A DNA stretch of 64,000 nt from Pempheris klunzingeri (Eukaryota; Chordata; Actinopteri; Acropomatiformes; Pempheridae): contig NC_092019.1 of the NCBI RefSeq assembly GCF_042242105.1, forward strand, positions 14,572,328-14,636,327, given 5' to 3'. The number at the start of each line of letters is the position of its first letter. Positions within the stretch are counted from its first letter, which is position 1. Under the pieces are notes generated by a model, which was given only the letters and a program-made list of their open reading frames with translations, searched no databases and was not told where the DNA came from. The position numbers and the translations under genes are program-made. Positions 1-13,000 of the stretch are shown in pieces.

Positions 1-3000
1 ATTTCACAGTGAATTAGATAAAGCAATAAATTGCAACAAACAATGAAGTTTCCATAAACTTCAGTCCCTGTGAACACACCACAAAGTGAAGAATATTAAT
101 AATCAGTTTGACAGCCCTGGTTTGTAATCAGCCTTTGGTGCATCTATTAGTATGCAGAAGAGGAGAGGCAAGCTGAGAGGAGACGTGGGGGGTTGCGGGA
201 CAGAAGGAGATGGAGAGAGCAGTCTGAGGGAGAAAAAAGAGCCATCTGAGCCGCCTTCATGTAGCAGCTCACATTGCCTGGCAACCTCGCCAGCACACAG
301 AGAATGTGTACAGTGGTCAGCAGGCTGCGTCTGCTTGCTCTCACCAATACAGACAATTGCTTGCAAATACTGGAAAACCAATGCTAAGAAATGGATTTCA
401 ACTCTAAACTGTTTGGATTTGGAGGATATGTGAGCCTGTGGTAGCGGTCGAAGAGGGAGGTTTCTAAACAGCAATAAAGAGCCACTCAAACAGGAGCTGT
501 CAGAGCTTCTTCCTGAATTGTAAAGAGCTGTCATAAACTGCTTTGGTGGCATTCACACCGATCCCTGAAAAACATGTCTAAATAAACTGCCTTTTAATTA
601 CTGACAATGCATTTTCATGGATTGTTACACATGCATGATGACAAACACCTGATTTGATGGATAAAATTCTAATTTTAGTGCAAAACAAGCATTATGTTTC
701 CATGTTGACGCTGTCATTATTCTGTATTTACCAAGTTGCAATCATGGTTGTGTTGCACAACTGATGTATCAGTGCTATATTCAATCTGGTGGAAGGTGAT
801 ACAGAGTTATTAAATACCTTATACAATACGCAGCAACACATTTGTGCATCATATTGCTGGAATAACCGAGCAGGTGCTTGAAAAACTGAAGCTCTGCCTT
901 CAGTTGTCACTTGGTTTGTCCAACGACATGGTTTTCAACCCAGCAGAGAAAACTCGTGTCAACCTATTGAATCAGACTCAAATTAGAGCAGAGAGAACAG
1001 TCTTCCTCTTTTGTGTCGGACTTGAGAGTCAGAATTAGTGAACCATTTTCCCTCCAGATTCAACTCTGCTCAGTTTAGGGCTTAATCAAGTGGAAATTGG
1101 GAATAGGGGGTTGTGGGGGTGGTCAGGGTTGGGGTGCAGGGTAGAATGGAGCAATTGTTCAGATAAAGGCCTCATGTTGAGTCCGCTTTGATGTTTCAAT
1201 GGGGGGATATGCTGGGATTTTACAGTAGCATTTCACTCCAATACTCTTTTTGCTCACCCCAGGCAAACTCTGCAGCCTGCAAAGATGATGCAAAACAGGA
1301 CCAATCGGTGCCATTATACCAAATGTTTTTCACATTTCTAGTCCACATTTAAATGGAGCATACCAGAGGGTCAGTCTCAAAATGTTGTCTGCGTCCCTCA
1401 GATGGGACACCCAACAATATCAACATTCAAGTGAGATTCCCCTCCGTTTTCCCCCTCGCCTATACAAGCAGACAGGCTCCCACTGATCTATTATGTTGCA
1501 AAGCCTTTCTCATGCATGTCTTGAATGAAAGCCAGCGTATCGATGGTCTGAGGATAATCACGTTTTCCTGAAGCAGGCTTAGCTGCACTAAATAAGCCGA
1601 ACAGAAAAAAAAAAAGGTGGGTCGAACAAAACTGTTGTACACTGGGAGAAAAGCTAGAGTCCCTTAAAAAAAAATTTCCCTGGAAGTTTCGTGCCCAGAA
1701 ATGAAAAGTAGGACCGAGGAATGCAGGAAAGGAGGATTTACTCTTCGTTAACTCATGAATGTTGAAACGACGAAGATGCGGATTGGAGGAGTTTAAGAAC
1801 TACTACTTTTTTTAGTACTTGGTGATGTTGCACTTGTATATGGAGGTCATAACTCTCTTACCTCCCTGTTGTGTCCTCCAGCAGGTGCATTTGGCGCATT
1901 TCAGAGATGCTGCCGCGTCCTGTCTCCAGACACCGTCCGCTCTCCCACTTGTTGCTGGATCAGTAAAGCCTCCATGCAACAACTTGGTCCGCAACTTTGC
2001 GTAAAGAATTTTTCTGACAAATCCCCAAATCTAAGCTGTTTTGCAGTCAGTTCACTCACTCACTTTGCGTGGAAGTTGGTAGTTGTCAGAGTTTAGTGCA
2101 GGTTCTCCAGGGCGCACAAAGTGGATATTTGCATTAGGCCAACCCTCCCCTCGCCTTTCATAGCTGCCATTGTTTGTCTCAGTCGGGGCTCGGATTCAGT
2201 CCTTCCCTAAATCCCTGACGACCGGAGCAGGGAATGCTGCTTTCTCTGAGCTGGGCTGGCAATTAACAAAAGCGCACTGATATGGAGAGACACAAAGAAA
2301 CTGTAATGCCAGCAGTTTTTATTTATAATGCATTGATAAATCTAAGTCTAACATAGCTGAGAAATAACATCTTGCTGTAGTAGTTCTCTTTTTATATGTT
2401 TTATTTGGGTCACAGGTGGGTACAGACGGTTGCACCTATGGTCACGTGACTCAGGCAGGTACAGCAAGGTGACAGCGATACATGACCTCCTGCACTGATG
2501 GAGGATTTTAACTTTCAGGCACTTGATCATTCCCCCTCTTTATGTCATTAGAAGCTCAATTTCACAGTCAGTTTTGTGGTTTCACAGGTCTGTTTTAAGA
2601 TTGTATTTACAAACCTTACTGCTGTAAACAAACCTTTAACATTATTGATAACTAGTTGGGGTTCAAAGTTAACTCTTGACCTTGGAAATAACTGTTGTCC
2701 AATATTGGAAAGAAAGTAAGTACACTGACTCAGGAACTGTGCTTAACTACAGTCTTGATATGATTCTACTGTACTTGATTATTTCCATTTTATCTAATTT
2801 TATACTTTACTCCACTACAATTGTCTGACACCTGGTTTTAATATCCTGGAGACCACGTATCTCCAAATTTGGTGCTTTTGAATTTGAATATTTCTGATAA
2901 ATTGAAGGATTAGGACTTGATCCCATATCGGTTGAAAAAATTCTGCTCCCCCCTCTCTCCCCTTCCCCCCTATTGGATTAGTGCTAAAATGTATCGTCAT

Positions 3001-4250
3001 AAAACAGAAAAATTTCCATGACAACTGGACAAAATCTGCAAAGGAGATCATGTGATATGATTTAAGGCTCCAGAACAGTTACTAAAGGGACCCCAAGATG
3101 AGGTTGTTTGGTCAGTTAATTATCAGATTTAGGTATTTATAGAATTAAAAAAAAACACAATTAGAGAGACAGCAGGTTCCTGTGTTTTGCTTGTGGAGCA
3201 ACTTTTTTTGTTTTCATGTGCATCAGACACTATTTGTTTATCTTTATTTATAATACCTTAGCATACAGTCCACATCAGTATCAAGTATTATCCAGGACAA
3301 TAAGAATATATGTCTGTGAACTATGAACAGATAAATTAAATCAGCTGTTCAGCTTTACTGAAGTATTTCTACTGTATAGTTCATGTCGGCTGTCACTGAT
3401 GGCTTTTTGTTGCCACCTAGTGACTGACTCTGTTCAATCAAAGACAGATTGGTGACCAGCTTCAGTGGTCCGGGTTCATGCTGGGACATTTGGTTTTGTC
3501 ATGAATTCCCTCTTCAGGACATGCACAGGGGTGACTAAATGATGTGAAGATGGTTGAATCTATTCCACTGTGCTGCTTCACTTTCAGGGTCCTGGTGTTC
3601 GCTTCTCGGCTCACTGTCACATCATTACAAACACCTGCCTTTCCCACTGTGACATGTCAAAATGTCTGCTGTGAAAAAACAAAAACAAAACACGAAATAC
3701 AATTGCACCTGCACAATATCAACTGAAATATTAAGAGGCTGGTTTGACATTGCTCCACCCTGAAGCCAAACCTTTTGTGTCTAATTCTAGTGTAATGAAA
3801 TTACCACAAACTAATTGATACACAAGAGGATAGATGCCGCTTGCACCAATGTTATAGCAGTCTGTAGTCATGACACTATTCCTGTAAGATTTCCTTCTAA
3901 CTGGCACACAGCAGGGAAAAGTTATTAGTCTTTAGTGTCAAGCCTGTAGGGAAAGTAGCATAGTGAGTACTATCTTTATGTGACCATACTTAATACTATC
4001 TATATCAGTAGGCTGACCATTTTACTTCCTGACCAAATTACTTAAAACCACAAGCCACTGACAAGACATTGTTCCAATATAATCAATAATCTGAATAGCA
4101 CTGTCCTTAATGTCATTCATTTGAAATGAGCAGGAAGCCAGACAGCTGCTGGCTGTTGAACTATCTTTATCTACACAGTAGCAGCAGACACAGATTAATC
4201 AAGTGTGTTATGATAAAAAAACAAAAAACAAACCACAACTACAATAATAT
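1..4250. other. Intergenic sequence left of nkd2
   Basis: I recognise no gene here. The reading frames are short, not conserved-looking and mutually overlapping. The stretch at about 2095-2285 is more GC-balanced and less repetitive than its surroundings and could be a conserved non-coding element. Right of it the sequence becomes AT-rich. In human the next gene beyond NKD2 is SLC12A7, but I saw nothing resembling it. Confidence 0.6.
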
Positions 4251-4267
4251 AAATGAACTATATAATG

Positions 4268-5010
4268 TTTATTAAAATATATAAAAGACAAAATACATAT
4301 ATGCATAATTATATCCATGATGAAATATGCATATACAGTATAATAATTATACAGTAAAATGTGTTTACATATATAGATTTTTTTTATACATATAGCAAGA
4401 TATTTTTGCATTAAAACTGGCAGTGGTGATTTCATACTCCCCCCCCCCCCCCAATCCCAAAAAATTAGGAAACCCCTCAGTCCACATCAGGCCTCCCAGA
4501 GGAAGGAGCCTCTGTGAAAAGCTTGAGAGCAGCAGCACCTTGACACCTGAGATCCATGCTTTGGAAAGGTCTCACACAGAACAACACACCTACTCTGACA
4601 TATAGCTTCCAAGGACTTCTACCAACAGCATCAGGGGAGAAAAGATGTTGCATCAACAGTCCTCCGATCTGTTTCTTTCTGGCATTTGTATCCTAACTGA
4701 ACATTGGTAACGATCGCAGCAGTCCCAGCAGAAAATCTACAAAAACTTCAAAACTGTGCCACACATCTTTTGTTATTACACAATAACTTCAGAAAAACAT
4801 CCTTCCGGTCCAATATAATCTGCCATCACACTACATGATTCCTAGATACATCTAATTTCAGGATATATCTGTATAGCTTGCAAGAGGATAATAAAAAGAT
4901 CCTGGACAGAGTGTGAGACCCTCCTGTGGGATGACATTAAGTCCTTCAGACTGGTGTGGTTTGGTTGTGATTGGTCCTGTACAGTTTCAGTCACTGCACA
5001 CTGAAGGCGG
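4268..5010 (-). other. nkd2: nkd2 3' UTR (inferred)
   Basis: The nkd2 stop codon is at 5011-5013 on the minus strand. The first canonical AATAAA signal downstream reads at 4273-4268, giving a 3' UTR of roughly 740 nt. The region also contains a 14-C run around 4439-4452. The end point is inferred from the signal only; no transcript evidence is available. Confidence 0.5.
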
Positions 5011-5639
5011 TCATGTCTGATGGTAATGGTGGTAGTGGTGGTGGTGGTGGTGTTCGTGGTGATGGTGGTGCTCGTGACGCTGGACCACAGGAACCACAAA
5101 CCCTGGGCTGCCAGGTGGACCAGACGCCTGCTCTCTCTCTAGGCTCGGCAGTACAGAGGGCACAGGGGGCTGCTGCTGGGGGTGGGACTGAGGGGATAGT
5201 GGGGTTTTGGATGGGGACAGGGCCTCTCGGGCTTTTGCCCTAAGGCGTTTGCTGTGACTGTATTGCAAAGGGTGCTGGTGGTGGCCAGAGGATTGGGTTT
5301 GGTGTGGCAAGTGGTACACATCCTGACCCCCGTGTCCTGCTGTGCTGCCACTGTGCAGCATGGTTTGCAGAGGCGGGTGGTAGCCATGACATTTAGTGGA
5401 TTTGCCTCCTCCGCTGCCCACGTTATTCCCTCCGCCTGACTTATAGGTTCCTTTTGGAGATTTGACGAACTGTGTACCCCTGTTTCGAGACTCTGTAGGG
5501 TTGTAACTATCACTGATGACCTGTGAGCGGCGCTGGTGAACAACTTGGGTATCTGGTTCGTGGGAGCGTGAGCGGCTCTGACTCTGGGAGCCCCGACCTT
5601 GACCTTGAGCCTCCTGGGGAGGGAAGGCAGGGGTGGTTC
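5011..5639 (-). CDS. nkd2: nkd2 terminal coding exon with poly-histidine tail
   Basis: This exon starts after a TTCAG acceptor and runs to the TGA stop. It encodes the Ser/Arg-rich linker (SRSHEPDTQVVHQRRSQV) and a Gly/Lys/His-rich C-terminus. The terminal histidine block is encoded by CAC/CAT repeats, seen on the plus strand as GTG/ATG repeats at about 5011-5075. A second frame stays open across 5660-5139; it is a shadow of this biased composition. Confidence 0.9.
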
Positions 5640-6944
5640 CTGAAGCACAGCAAGAAACACAGGGTCAGTGGTTCATACAAATATGATTTGTTTACTGTAC
5701 TTTGAACTGCACAGATAACATAGGTAGGCATAGGTACATAGGTAATGTTCCTTTGTAATATAATATGCATATTTGAGTCTACACTAACAAGCAGGCTGTG
5801 AAACAGAATAAAAAGACACTTACCTTCAAATCTGGACGTGTAGTTTTCTATTCCAGCCAGGTCCAGGTAGTGATTCCGCCTCTCAGTGTTTTCATCCACA
5901 CAGTAATGCTGACCCTCTGTGGCCGGCGCCTCATTGCTCTGCCCTTTGCTGCTAAAAAACGAGTAAAACCCCAATGGTTAGTGGACGAATGAGAATACTG
6001 TCAATTACTTACACAATTAATCTGCAAATACTATTACAATATACACAGACAAGCCTCTAAGCAAAGTGATGTGATGTGTACTGACCTGATGTAGGAGGAC
6101 AGTCGCTTGTCAGCTGAACGCCCCTCTTCCTGGTGACAGCGATCTGAAGGGAGAAAGTACGAGAACTCAGAGCAGGAAGAAGTGTTCAGCAACATTCATA
6201 TTTACAGACTGAAATGCCTGGTGACATTCAGTCCATCTGCACCCATCTGCTGCTAAACACAACCCACACCAGCTGAAGAGGAAAAATGACTACAATAAAG
6301 TGCATGAATTTTACAATTTGAATGACTTGTTTGTATTTTATTGAATAACAGCTTAGTATTTAGTTAGCCCAGAAACATTTGTAGACCATGAACCAGTAAC
6401 GATTTAAAAGTCTGATGATTCACAGAAAAAGACATTGCAATGATGGCTACACTGATTGATTGACAAATGCACTGCAAAAAAAATCACAGCTGTGACAGCT
6501 TGCTCAACACTGGAGATGATGCCAAGGCAAAAACAACCTGCGATTATCAATTTGAGGTGCTGCACTGATTGAACTGAACAGAGAATTGACAAAGGAGCGA
6601 ATTAGAGCTTCAGAACCAAAACTATCCCCCAAATCAACAAATACACAGGACTTGGCTCACAGCTTATTGGGATAATAAATAACGTCAGAGGTATGATGGT
6701 GTGTTTAATGTCATGTACCTATTCCTGCTTCTCTTCGGTGGCACCGCGGCTCTGGAGTGACTGTCAGTTTGACACGCAGAGTCTTGCTCTTATTGTGGCA
6801 GGAGTGATTTACAGAGGCATCCACTACATCATAGATGGTGTGCATGAGACTGGACATGTCCTATAGAGACAGATAAAGCACAGTTACTACAGTGAACAAC
6901 ACTACAGGGAAAGACATGAAAGCTCTCTCACACTCTCTCACACA

Positions 6945-7009
<65 letters not shown>

Positions 7010-10000
7010 CTTTTGTGACTTTCCCACTGTTGTCAAAGTCATAAAGAGTGAAGATCCACTCCTGACGGTTGTCATCCTCCACAGAAACGTCACACTCCAA
7101 GTCCTGTGGATCCAAACATGTACTCATACTTAACATACACACAAACATTTGGAAGGTTTCAATCTACATCTATTTTGTCAATAATGAGCAAAGTACTTCT
7201 ATAGTATTTCAAAGACAAAACAGCATTTATGACAACAGGGGGCAGCAAAGTATAACCAATCTGACTGTCTCAGCCGCTTCAATCTTCAGTGTGATTCATG
7301 AACATTTTTCTAAAGGAAAGGAGTGTTGTTTTCCTTCATTCTTCATGGGAATTTACTGATAACACGAGGGGTTCATGACACCATCCCCTGTGATCACGAT
7401 CAAATAAAACCTAGCATGAATTAGAACAAACTTCATCAGCAGGTACATTTAAAGAAAAAAAAAGTGTATGATGCTTCAAAATCTTCTTTTTATGACTTTA
7501 TACATCTTGAGAGCAATAGAGCAGAGGCCAACTGAAACTCTGTTTTTTTTCAACCCATAAACAGATCACTTCTCAGCTGCCTTTACCTTGTGTGGTGGGC
7601 CCTACCGCCATGACCTTGTCTTTCTACTCTTTTCCAGGAAAAATGAGTGGGCGCCACTATTCTCAGTTACAACTTTTTGGCAGTAACTTTGATTCTGATG
7701 TATCTGGTAACATGGCAATAATTGGAAAAATAAACATCTGGAATATAGGCCCTGCTGCAGGCATGGCGGCGAGCTGACAGTGTGTGAAAGTCAGTGTGCA
7801 TTTACAAGGGAGGAGACCCCAGGGAGAGAAGCAGCCCTTTATGGTTCTATAATATCTCCTCAGATCACATAACCAGCAGTGATCACCAAAGAGCAGATCT
7901 AAGCAGTTCTTTAAAACATGTGAGTCTAAACATTACAATCTATTTATTCTATTTATTGGTCCCTAAATTCAATCAGGATATGGTCTGGAGCAGTGTCAAC
8001 ATACAGACAGATGTTCTGCGCACAGGGTGAAGGCATACAGCTGCGGTTGGGGTAGAGGTTACCCGCCATGCATTTGTTTTACTCACTGAAACACAAAACA
8101 AGTTCAACACTCAGTTCTCTTAGCTTTTGGCTGATGGTTGAGGAGAGACCTTTATCTGACCCCAAAATATTCTGCCACATGAAGCAACACTTGTTCAGTA
8201 GTTACTGATTAAATTTATTGTCTCTTATTATATATTCCTTGAGCCTGTTCCAGAGTTAAAACGCCATCTCCAGGTCCTGAGTCCACCACAGGGCTAACAC
8301 AGATAGACAACAACTCAAACTCCCACTAATTATTATCAACAATTTCAAGCCTCAGTCCCATTTTTGGAATGAGAAGCATGTGGAAAAAGTGCTAACATCA
8401 GCTGAACATGCATCTCCCCGCAGAAAAGGCCTGATTCTGTTGTACTTTCATGTTAACATCATGTTACAGTGTTTGTCACATAACTGCTTACATCCAGACT
8501 GATGCGTTTCTTCCCAGGAACTTTGGTCGTATCTCTAAGTATCTCCCGCTCTCCATCCTCCGTGTGCTGGTACTGCAGGTAGCTTTCACAGCCCTCAGCC
8601 TTCTCTGGAGGAAGAACCACTGTTTACACAAGAGGATACGTTTAAGTTAGACACAAAAACACTGATGCAGACATTAGGCAATATTTTGTGAAGTTCACTG
8701 ACTAGAGCTCCAAATGAAATCCCAAAAATGAAATCACAATATCTTGAAATTGGCTTTTAATTGTTCAAACTATGACAACAGAAAATATTACAGAGATATT
8801 TTAAACCTGCTTGTGATGCTCAGGTATTGTTCTACATAGTTTTGAAGGTGTTATATTGGTGTTATATTGGGTATTATTGTGGCCTGTGTTTATGAATTTG
8901 GTCACTTTGTTGAAAATCCCTGCACAGAATTCTCAATATCTCTCTTCCATGACGTCTGATCTGTTTTAATGAAAGCCCATATCCCATACTAAAGACTTGC
9001 TAGTTAAACTTGGCACATGGAAGGACTGCATCTTGTAGTCGTAAATGCGTAAAGATATACCATACAGATCTAGTACATACACCAACTTGCAGGTTGCATT
9101 ATTTATGGAGTCATTCATACTAATACTCATATTCACCTAACATACAAAGTTAGATCTATTTTCTACAGTGTAAAATATTGAAGGATTGTTTTAAAATGAA
9201 GCTTATCATTGAGTTGAAAGACATCTTTCTCAACCTACCCTCTAGGGGACAGTGTTGATCTGTGAATTGTCCTTCCTTCAGCTCACCATTTGGAAACCCC
9301 TGGGACAAGGAAAGAAATGAGGAGAGAGAGAGAGAGAGGGGGGTCACAGATGTAAGTGAATCTACAGTTCAGACCACAGACAGAGAGAAAACAAACAGTT
9401 CCAGCTAAAGCATTTCCTACTCAGATGAGAAGGAGAGGGCTGGAGGCTCCAGTGCGGCCAAACACTTTGAACATCTGCACGCTTATTGTGTTTCACTGTC
9501 TGGGACACAGCGAGCGTGGCCACGGCCAAGCTTTCAAGATTCCTCCAAGCCCTTCAAACGGACCCTTCGCATCCATCAAAAAACCCATGATGCACTTCAT
9601 CATCTGAGCTCCCACTCTCAGCCAACCTGTTTATTCTCATCCTGCTTGACATGGAACCCGGAGAGGAGAGTTTGATGAAGGAAGCCCAAAGTTTAGGAAA
9701 AACGTTTGTTGTATTTCTCATTGAAAACTTGACTCTGAGAAGTTTTTGGTTTACATGAAACAAACCTCACAATGAGCTCCCAGCAACATGCATGTATTTA
9801 TTTTGAATGGAGAATAATTGCCAGATGGAAATTTCCATGCAGATAGGATGGGACTGATTAAAGACGCTATGCCTTAGCCATAAAACAAAAGCAGGACAAA
9901 GGGGTGGATGGGAAAAAGGATCTGTCATATGTGAATAATCTATATCCTGCATAAAACAGAACCACAGTGTATTCATAGGCATCCCACACATGTGCTAATG

Positions 10001-10031
10001 CAGAGGCACACTGAGGCAGCAGGGCCTCTAT

Positions 10032-10062
<31 letters not shown>

Positions 10063-13000
10063 TACACACAGCCATTCTTTAATTACAATTGGATTGTGGA
10101 AACAATGAAAATTAAGTGCAGCACAGGCCCTAAACCACAAGTATTTAAACAACAAATGATTCATCTTATTTACGTCATTCTCAGTCCTCTAAGCTGCTCC
10201 ACACACACTTTGAAATAAAATCTCACCAGATTGAATCAAGGAGGCCCACTGAAATGAGACAAATAAAAAACAGATAGATGCTAGAAAACAAAAGAACTCC
10301 ATGTACCTTCAACAGAGCCGAGGCTCAAGCGAGAGTGGGAACATCTGCATGCGTTTAGGTGAACGAGCCCCCCTTTCCCTTCCCCTTCCCCTCTTTCTCA
10401 GAGTAATGACAGCGCCAGGGCCTGTGGTTCTATTTAACAATTTCAGAGCCCGTGATTATTCCTCACTTCAGAGGATGATACCTCCAGCCTGTAATCTAGC
10501 CTTGACCTTCACCGCTAAAGGGGGGAGCCAGTTGAGTGTCAGGGTCAAGGCTCGGACACCCCCTGTAAATTGGCCACCGGAGACACTGAGAGAAAACAGG
10601 AATGGGAGTCGAGTCTTGGGGAGAGGGGGAGAGGGAAACAGGAGAGGGGCATGAAGTAAGCTGGAGGAATAAAGAAGACAGAAAGGAGTAAAGGAAAGGG
10701 GGCATAAAGGGGAAAAGGAGGGAAGGAGAGATAAGAGGAACAAAGATGGGAGAGGAGAGACGCAGATAAGACTAGAAGCAGAGGAGGATGTGGTTTGTTA
10801 GAGGGCAGATATGGGCTATCTATTGCTTACTCCAGTCCCTGTGAGCTCAGTGGGAGAGGTGGAGGTGGATTTTGACTCCAGAAGGCCTCTGGGGTAGGTA
10901 GAGACAACTGTTTCTGCTCCCTGGGCCCCAAATAAGCAGCAGTCTTTCACCACCGAATACACACACTAGTGTAAATGCATCCCTACACAAAAACGCACAC
11001 AGTTTCCATCTTTTGTGGTTTCTGCAGCCAAGTTGTTGTTTCGTTTCTGCACTGGATGCTTTTATCTCCCCGCTTTGTACCACAGTCCCTTAATGAAGGG
11101 CAGTATGTAAGGAAGAGGGAGTTCACACAGACGCACTGTTCTGCGGCTCAGAGGAACATCAAAGACAACCATTGATTCCTCTCATCCTCGAGCCCGAGAG
11201 GGTGCGGAGCAAGGTATAAGCAGCTCTAAATGAAAGACAGGATTCAGCGTTAACTATTATGAAACAAATCAATCAACCAACTGCCAAAAGTGAATCTCGT
11301 CTCTAATTAAAATTCAAATATCAGGAGACGTCTTGCTGAGTGCACAAGGAGGAGACCAGCGGGGCTTGTGTTGAACACATGGCTCCCACCACCACCTCCG
11401 TGCTCATTACATCCATTGGAGGAGCTAATGAGAGAGCAGGCTGAGTCTGACCGCAGTCTGCAGTTTAACGTCTAAACACATGGCATCTCCATCCACATCG
11501 CCCACGGTGTTGGGCTCAAATCTGCCCACCACATGTGTAATTAACTGCTTTCTGGCATCTAGCAGCTCTCATTCTTTCACTATCAGATCACAAACTGCTC
11601 TGTAGGCTACGCAAATGTGTTAGCATTTTGGAGCAAAGTGTTCCTTGTTTTCCGCCAGTGGCGTACACCTGAAACCCATGATATCCACATCTACACAATG
11701 TGATATCAGGTAGACAGATGGAAAACCACATGTGAGGGCCAAAGCTTCAACAAAATGACAAGGAGATGATAAGGTATTAGATCTCCGCTGTCTTAAAAAA
11801 CAGTGCATTGGAAATATGCACTGACAGGGTTCCGTGTAAACAGGTTGTCTTCCAGACGCCTCGACATAAGAGACAGACAGAGAGGTGTGTGATGTTTGTT
11901 CCTGTTTAATGCAGCAGTTCTGCCAAGCTTCCCTAAAGCCTCAGACTACTGCCAGACTTTTATGTGGGATAGGGTAACCAGGGGAAGCTTTCATAGCTCC
12001 CTACTAGGTGACATCAGACATCCCCCAGCAGTCTCTCTCTCTCTGCCTGCCTACAACCCATCGTCCCACTGGAAAACACAGCGCATCTTTGTTCTCACAT
12101 CCCCCCTTCAAACTCACCCCCTAAATATCAGTACACACACTTCTTTTAGCCCATTCTTCAAACCATAGGATGCACAAGTGATTTTTGAAAATGACATCTA
12201 CAAAAACAAGGGAGGCTAAAATGAAGATTGTTTACACAGTTTCTCTGGCCTCCGGGTATAAAATATGGCAACTTGATCAGATGTCTGGATGCGTATTCAA
12301 GTACAAACATATGCTGGAAAAAGTACAAAAACAGGATACTGGATGCTTCTTTATATAATTTTGAAGCTATGTGGTTTTCTGAAACACAGTTGTAATTAGT
12401 TTAAAGATAACATTTACAGTACAGTAGGTGTACTGTACAGTTCATTTTGTGTTTGTGTCTCTTTTTTGTCCAAAGTGAGATTGCGTGTATCGTACTATGC
12501 AGTTCCTTGCCAAAGCCAGACCAACCATCTCAGTTATTTCCTTATTTTGATGCAGAGATTGCTTTGGGAGACAGACAGTGAGCGTCCAACAGTGGGAGTT
12601 CTTCAGGAGGTACGCAGTTTCTAGAAATACAAAGTCACCTGGAGCTGACACTAAGGAGGGCGCCACAGGAAAGCCTTGACGACCACCAGCCGACCAGCAT
12701 TACCGCTTCCACTGGACATTAATTGGGGATGACTGGTGGGGTTCCCCAATGATGAAAATGAGGATTGAGTAGTATCAGTATAAAGAATGGAACACCAGTT
12801 CGTAAACAAACTGCATACTCTTCACCGCAGAATGAAACTGGAGAGGGAGTGGGGCCATTGAGAAATAAAAGCCCTCCATTCCAGAAGAAACCAACCTGGC
12901 CTTGACTCAAAACCAGATGTGAGCGGTTACACTGAGGAGAGGCAGAGTAAAAGAGAGGGGGATGAGGGGTGGAGAGAGGGGGAAGGGGCTAGGGCTGAAA

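Noticed and set aside
103-552. 149-codon minus-strand frame near the left edge
   Set aside because: No family resemblance, begins with a non-ATG codon, low-complexity Ser/Leu/Pro content and no splice support.
1-4250. Search for SLC12A7-like exons expected next to nkd2 in human
   Set aside because: No transmembrane or conserved cotransporter segment seen on either strand.
5139-5660. 173-codon minus-strand frame in the nkd2 last exon
   Set aside because: Overlaps the genuine nkd2 frame in another phase. The genuine frame continues the splice phase and carries the family C-terminus.
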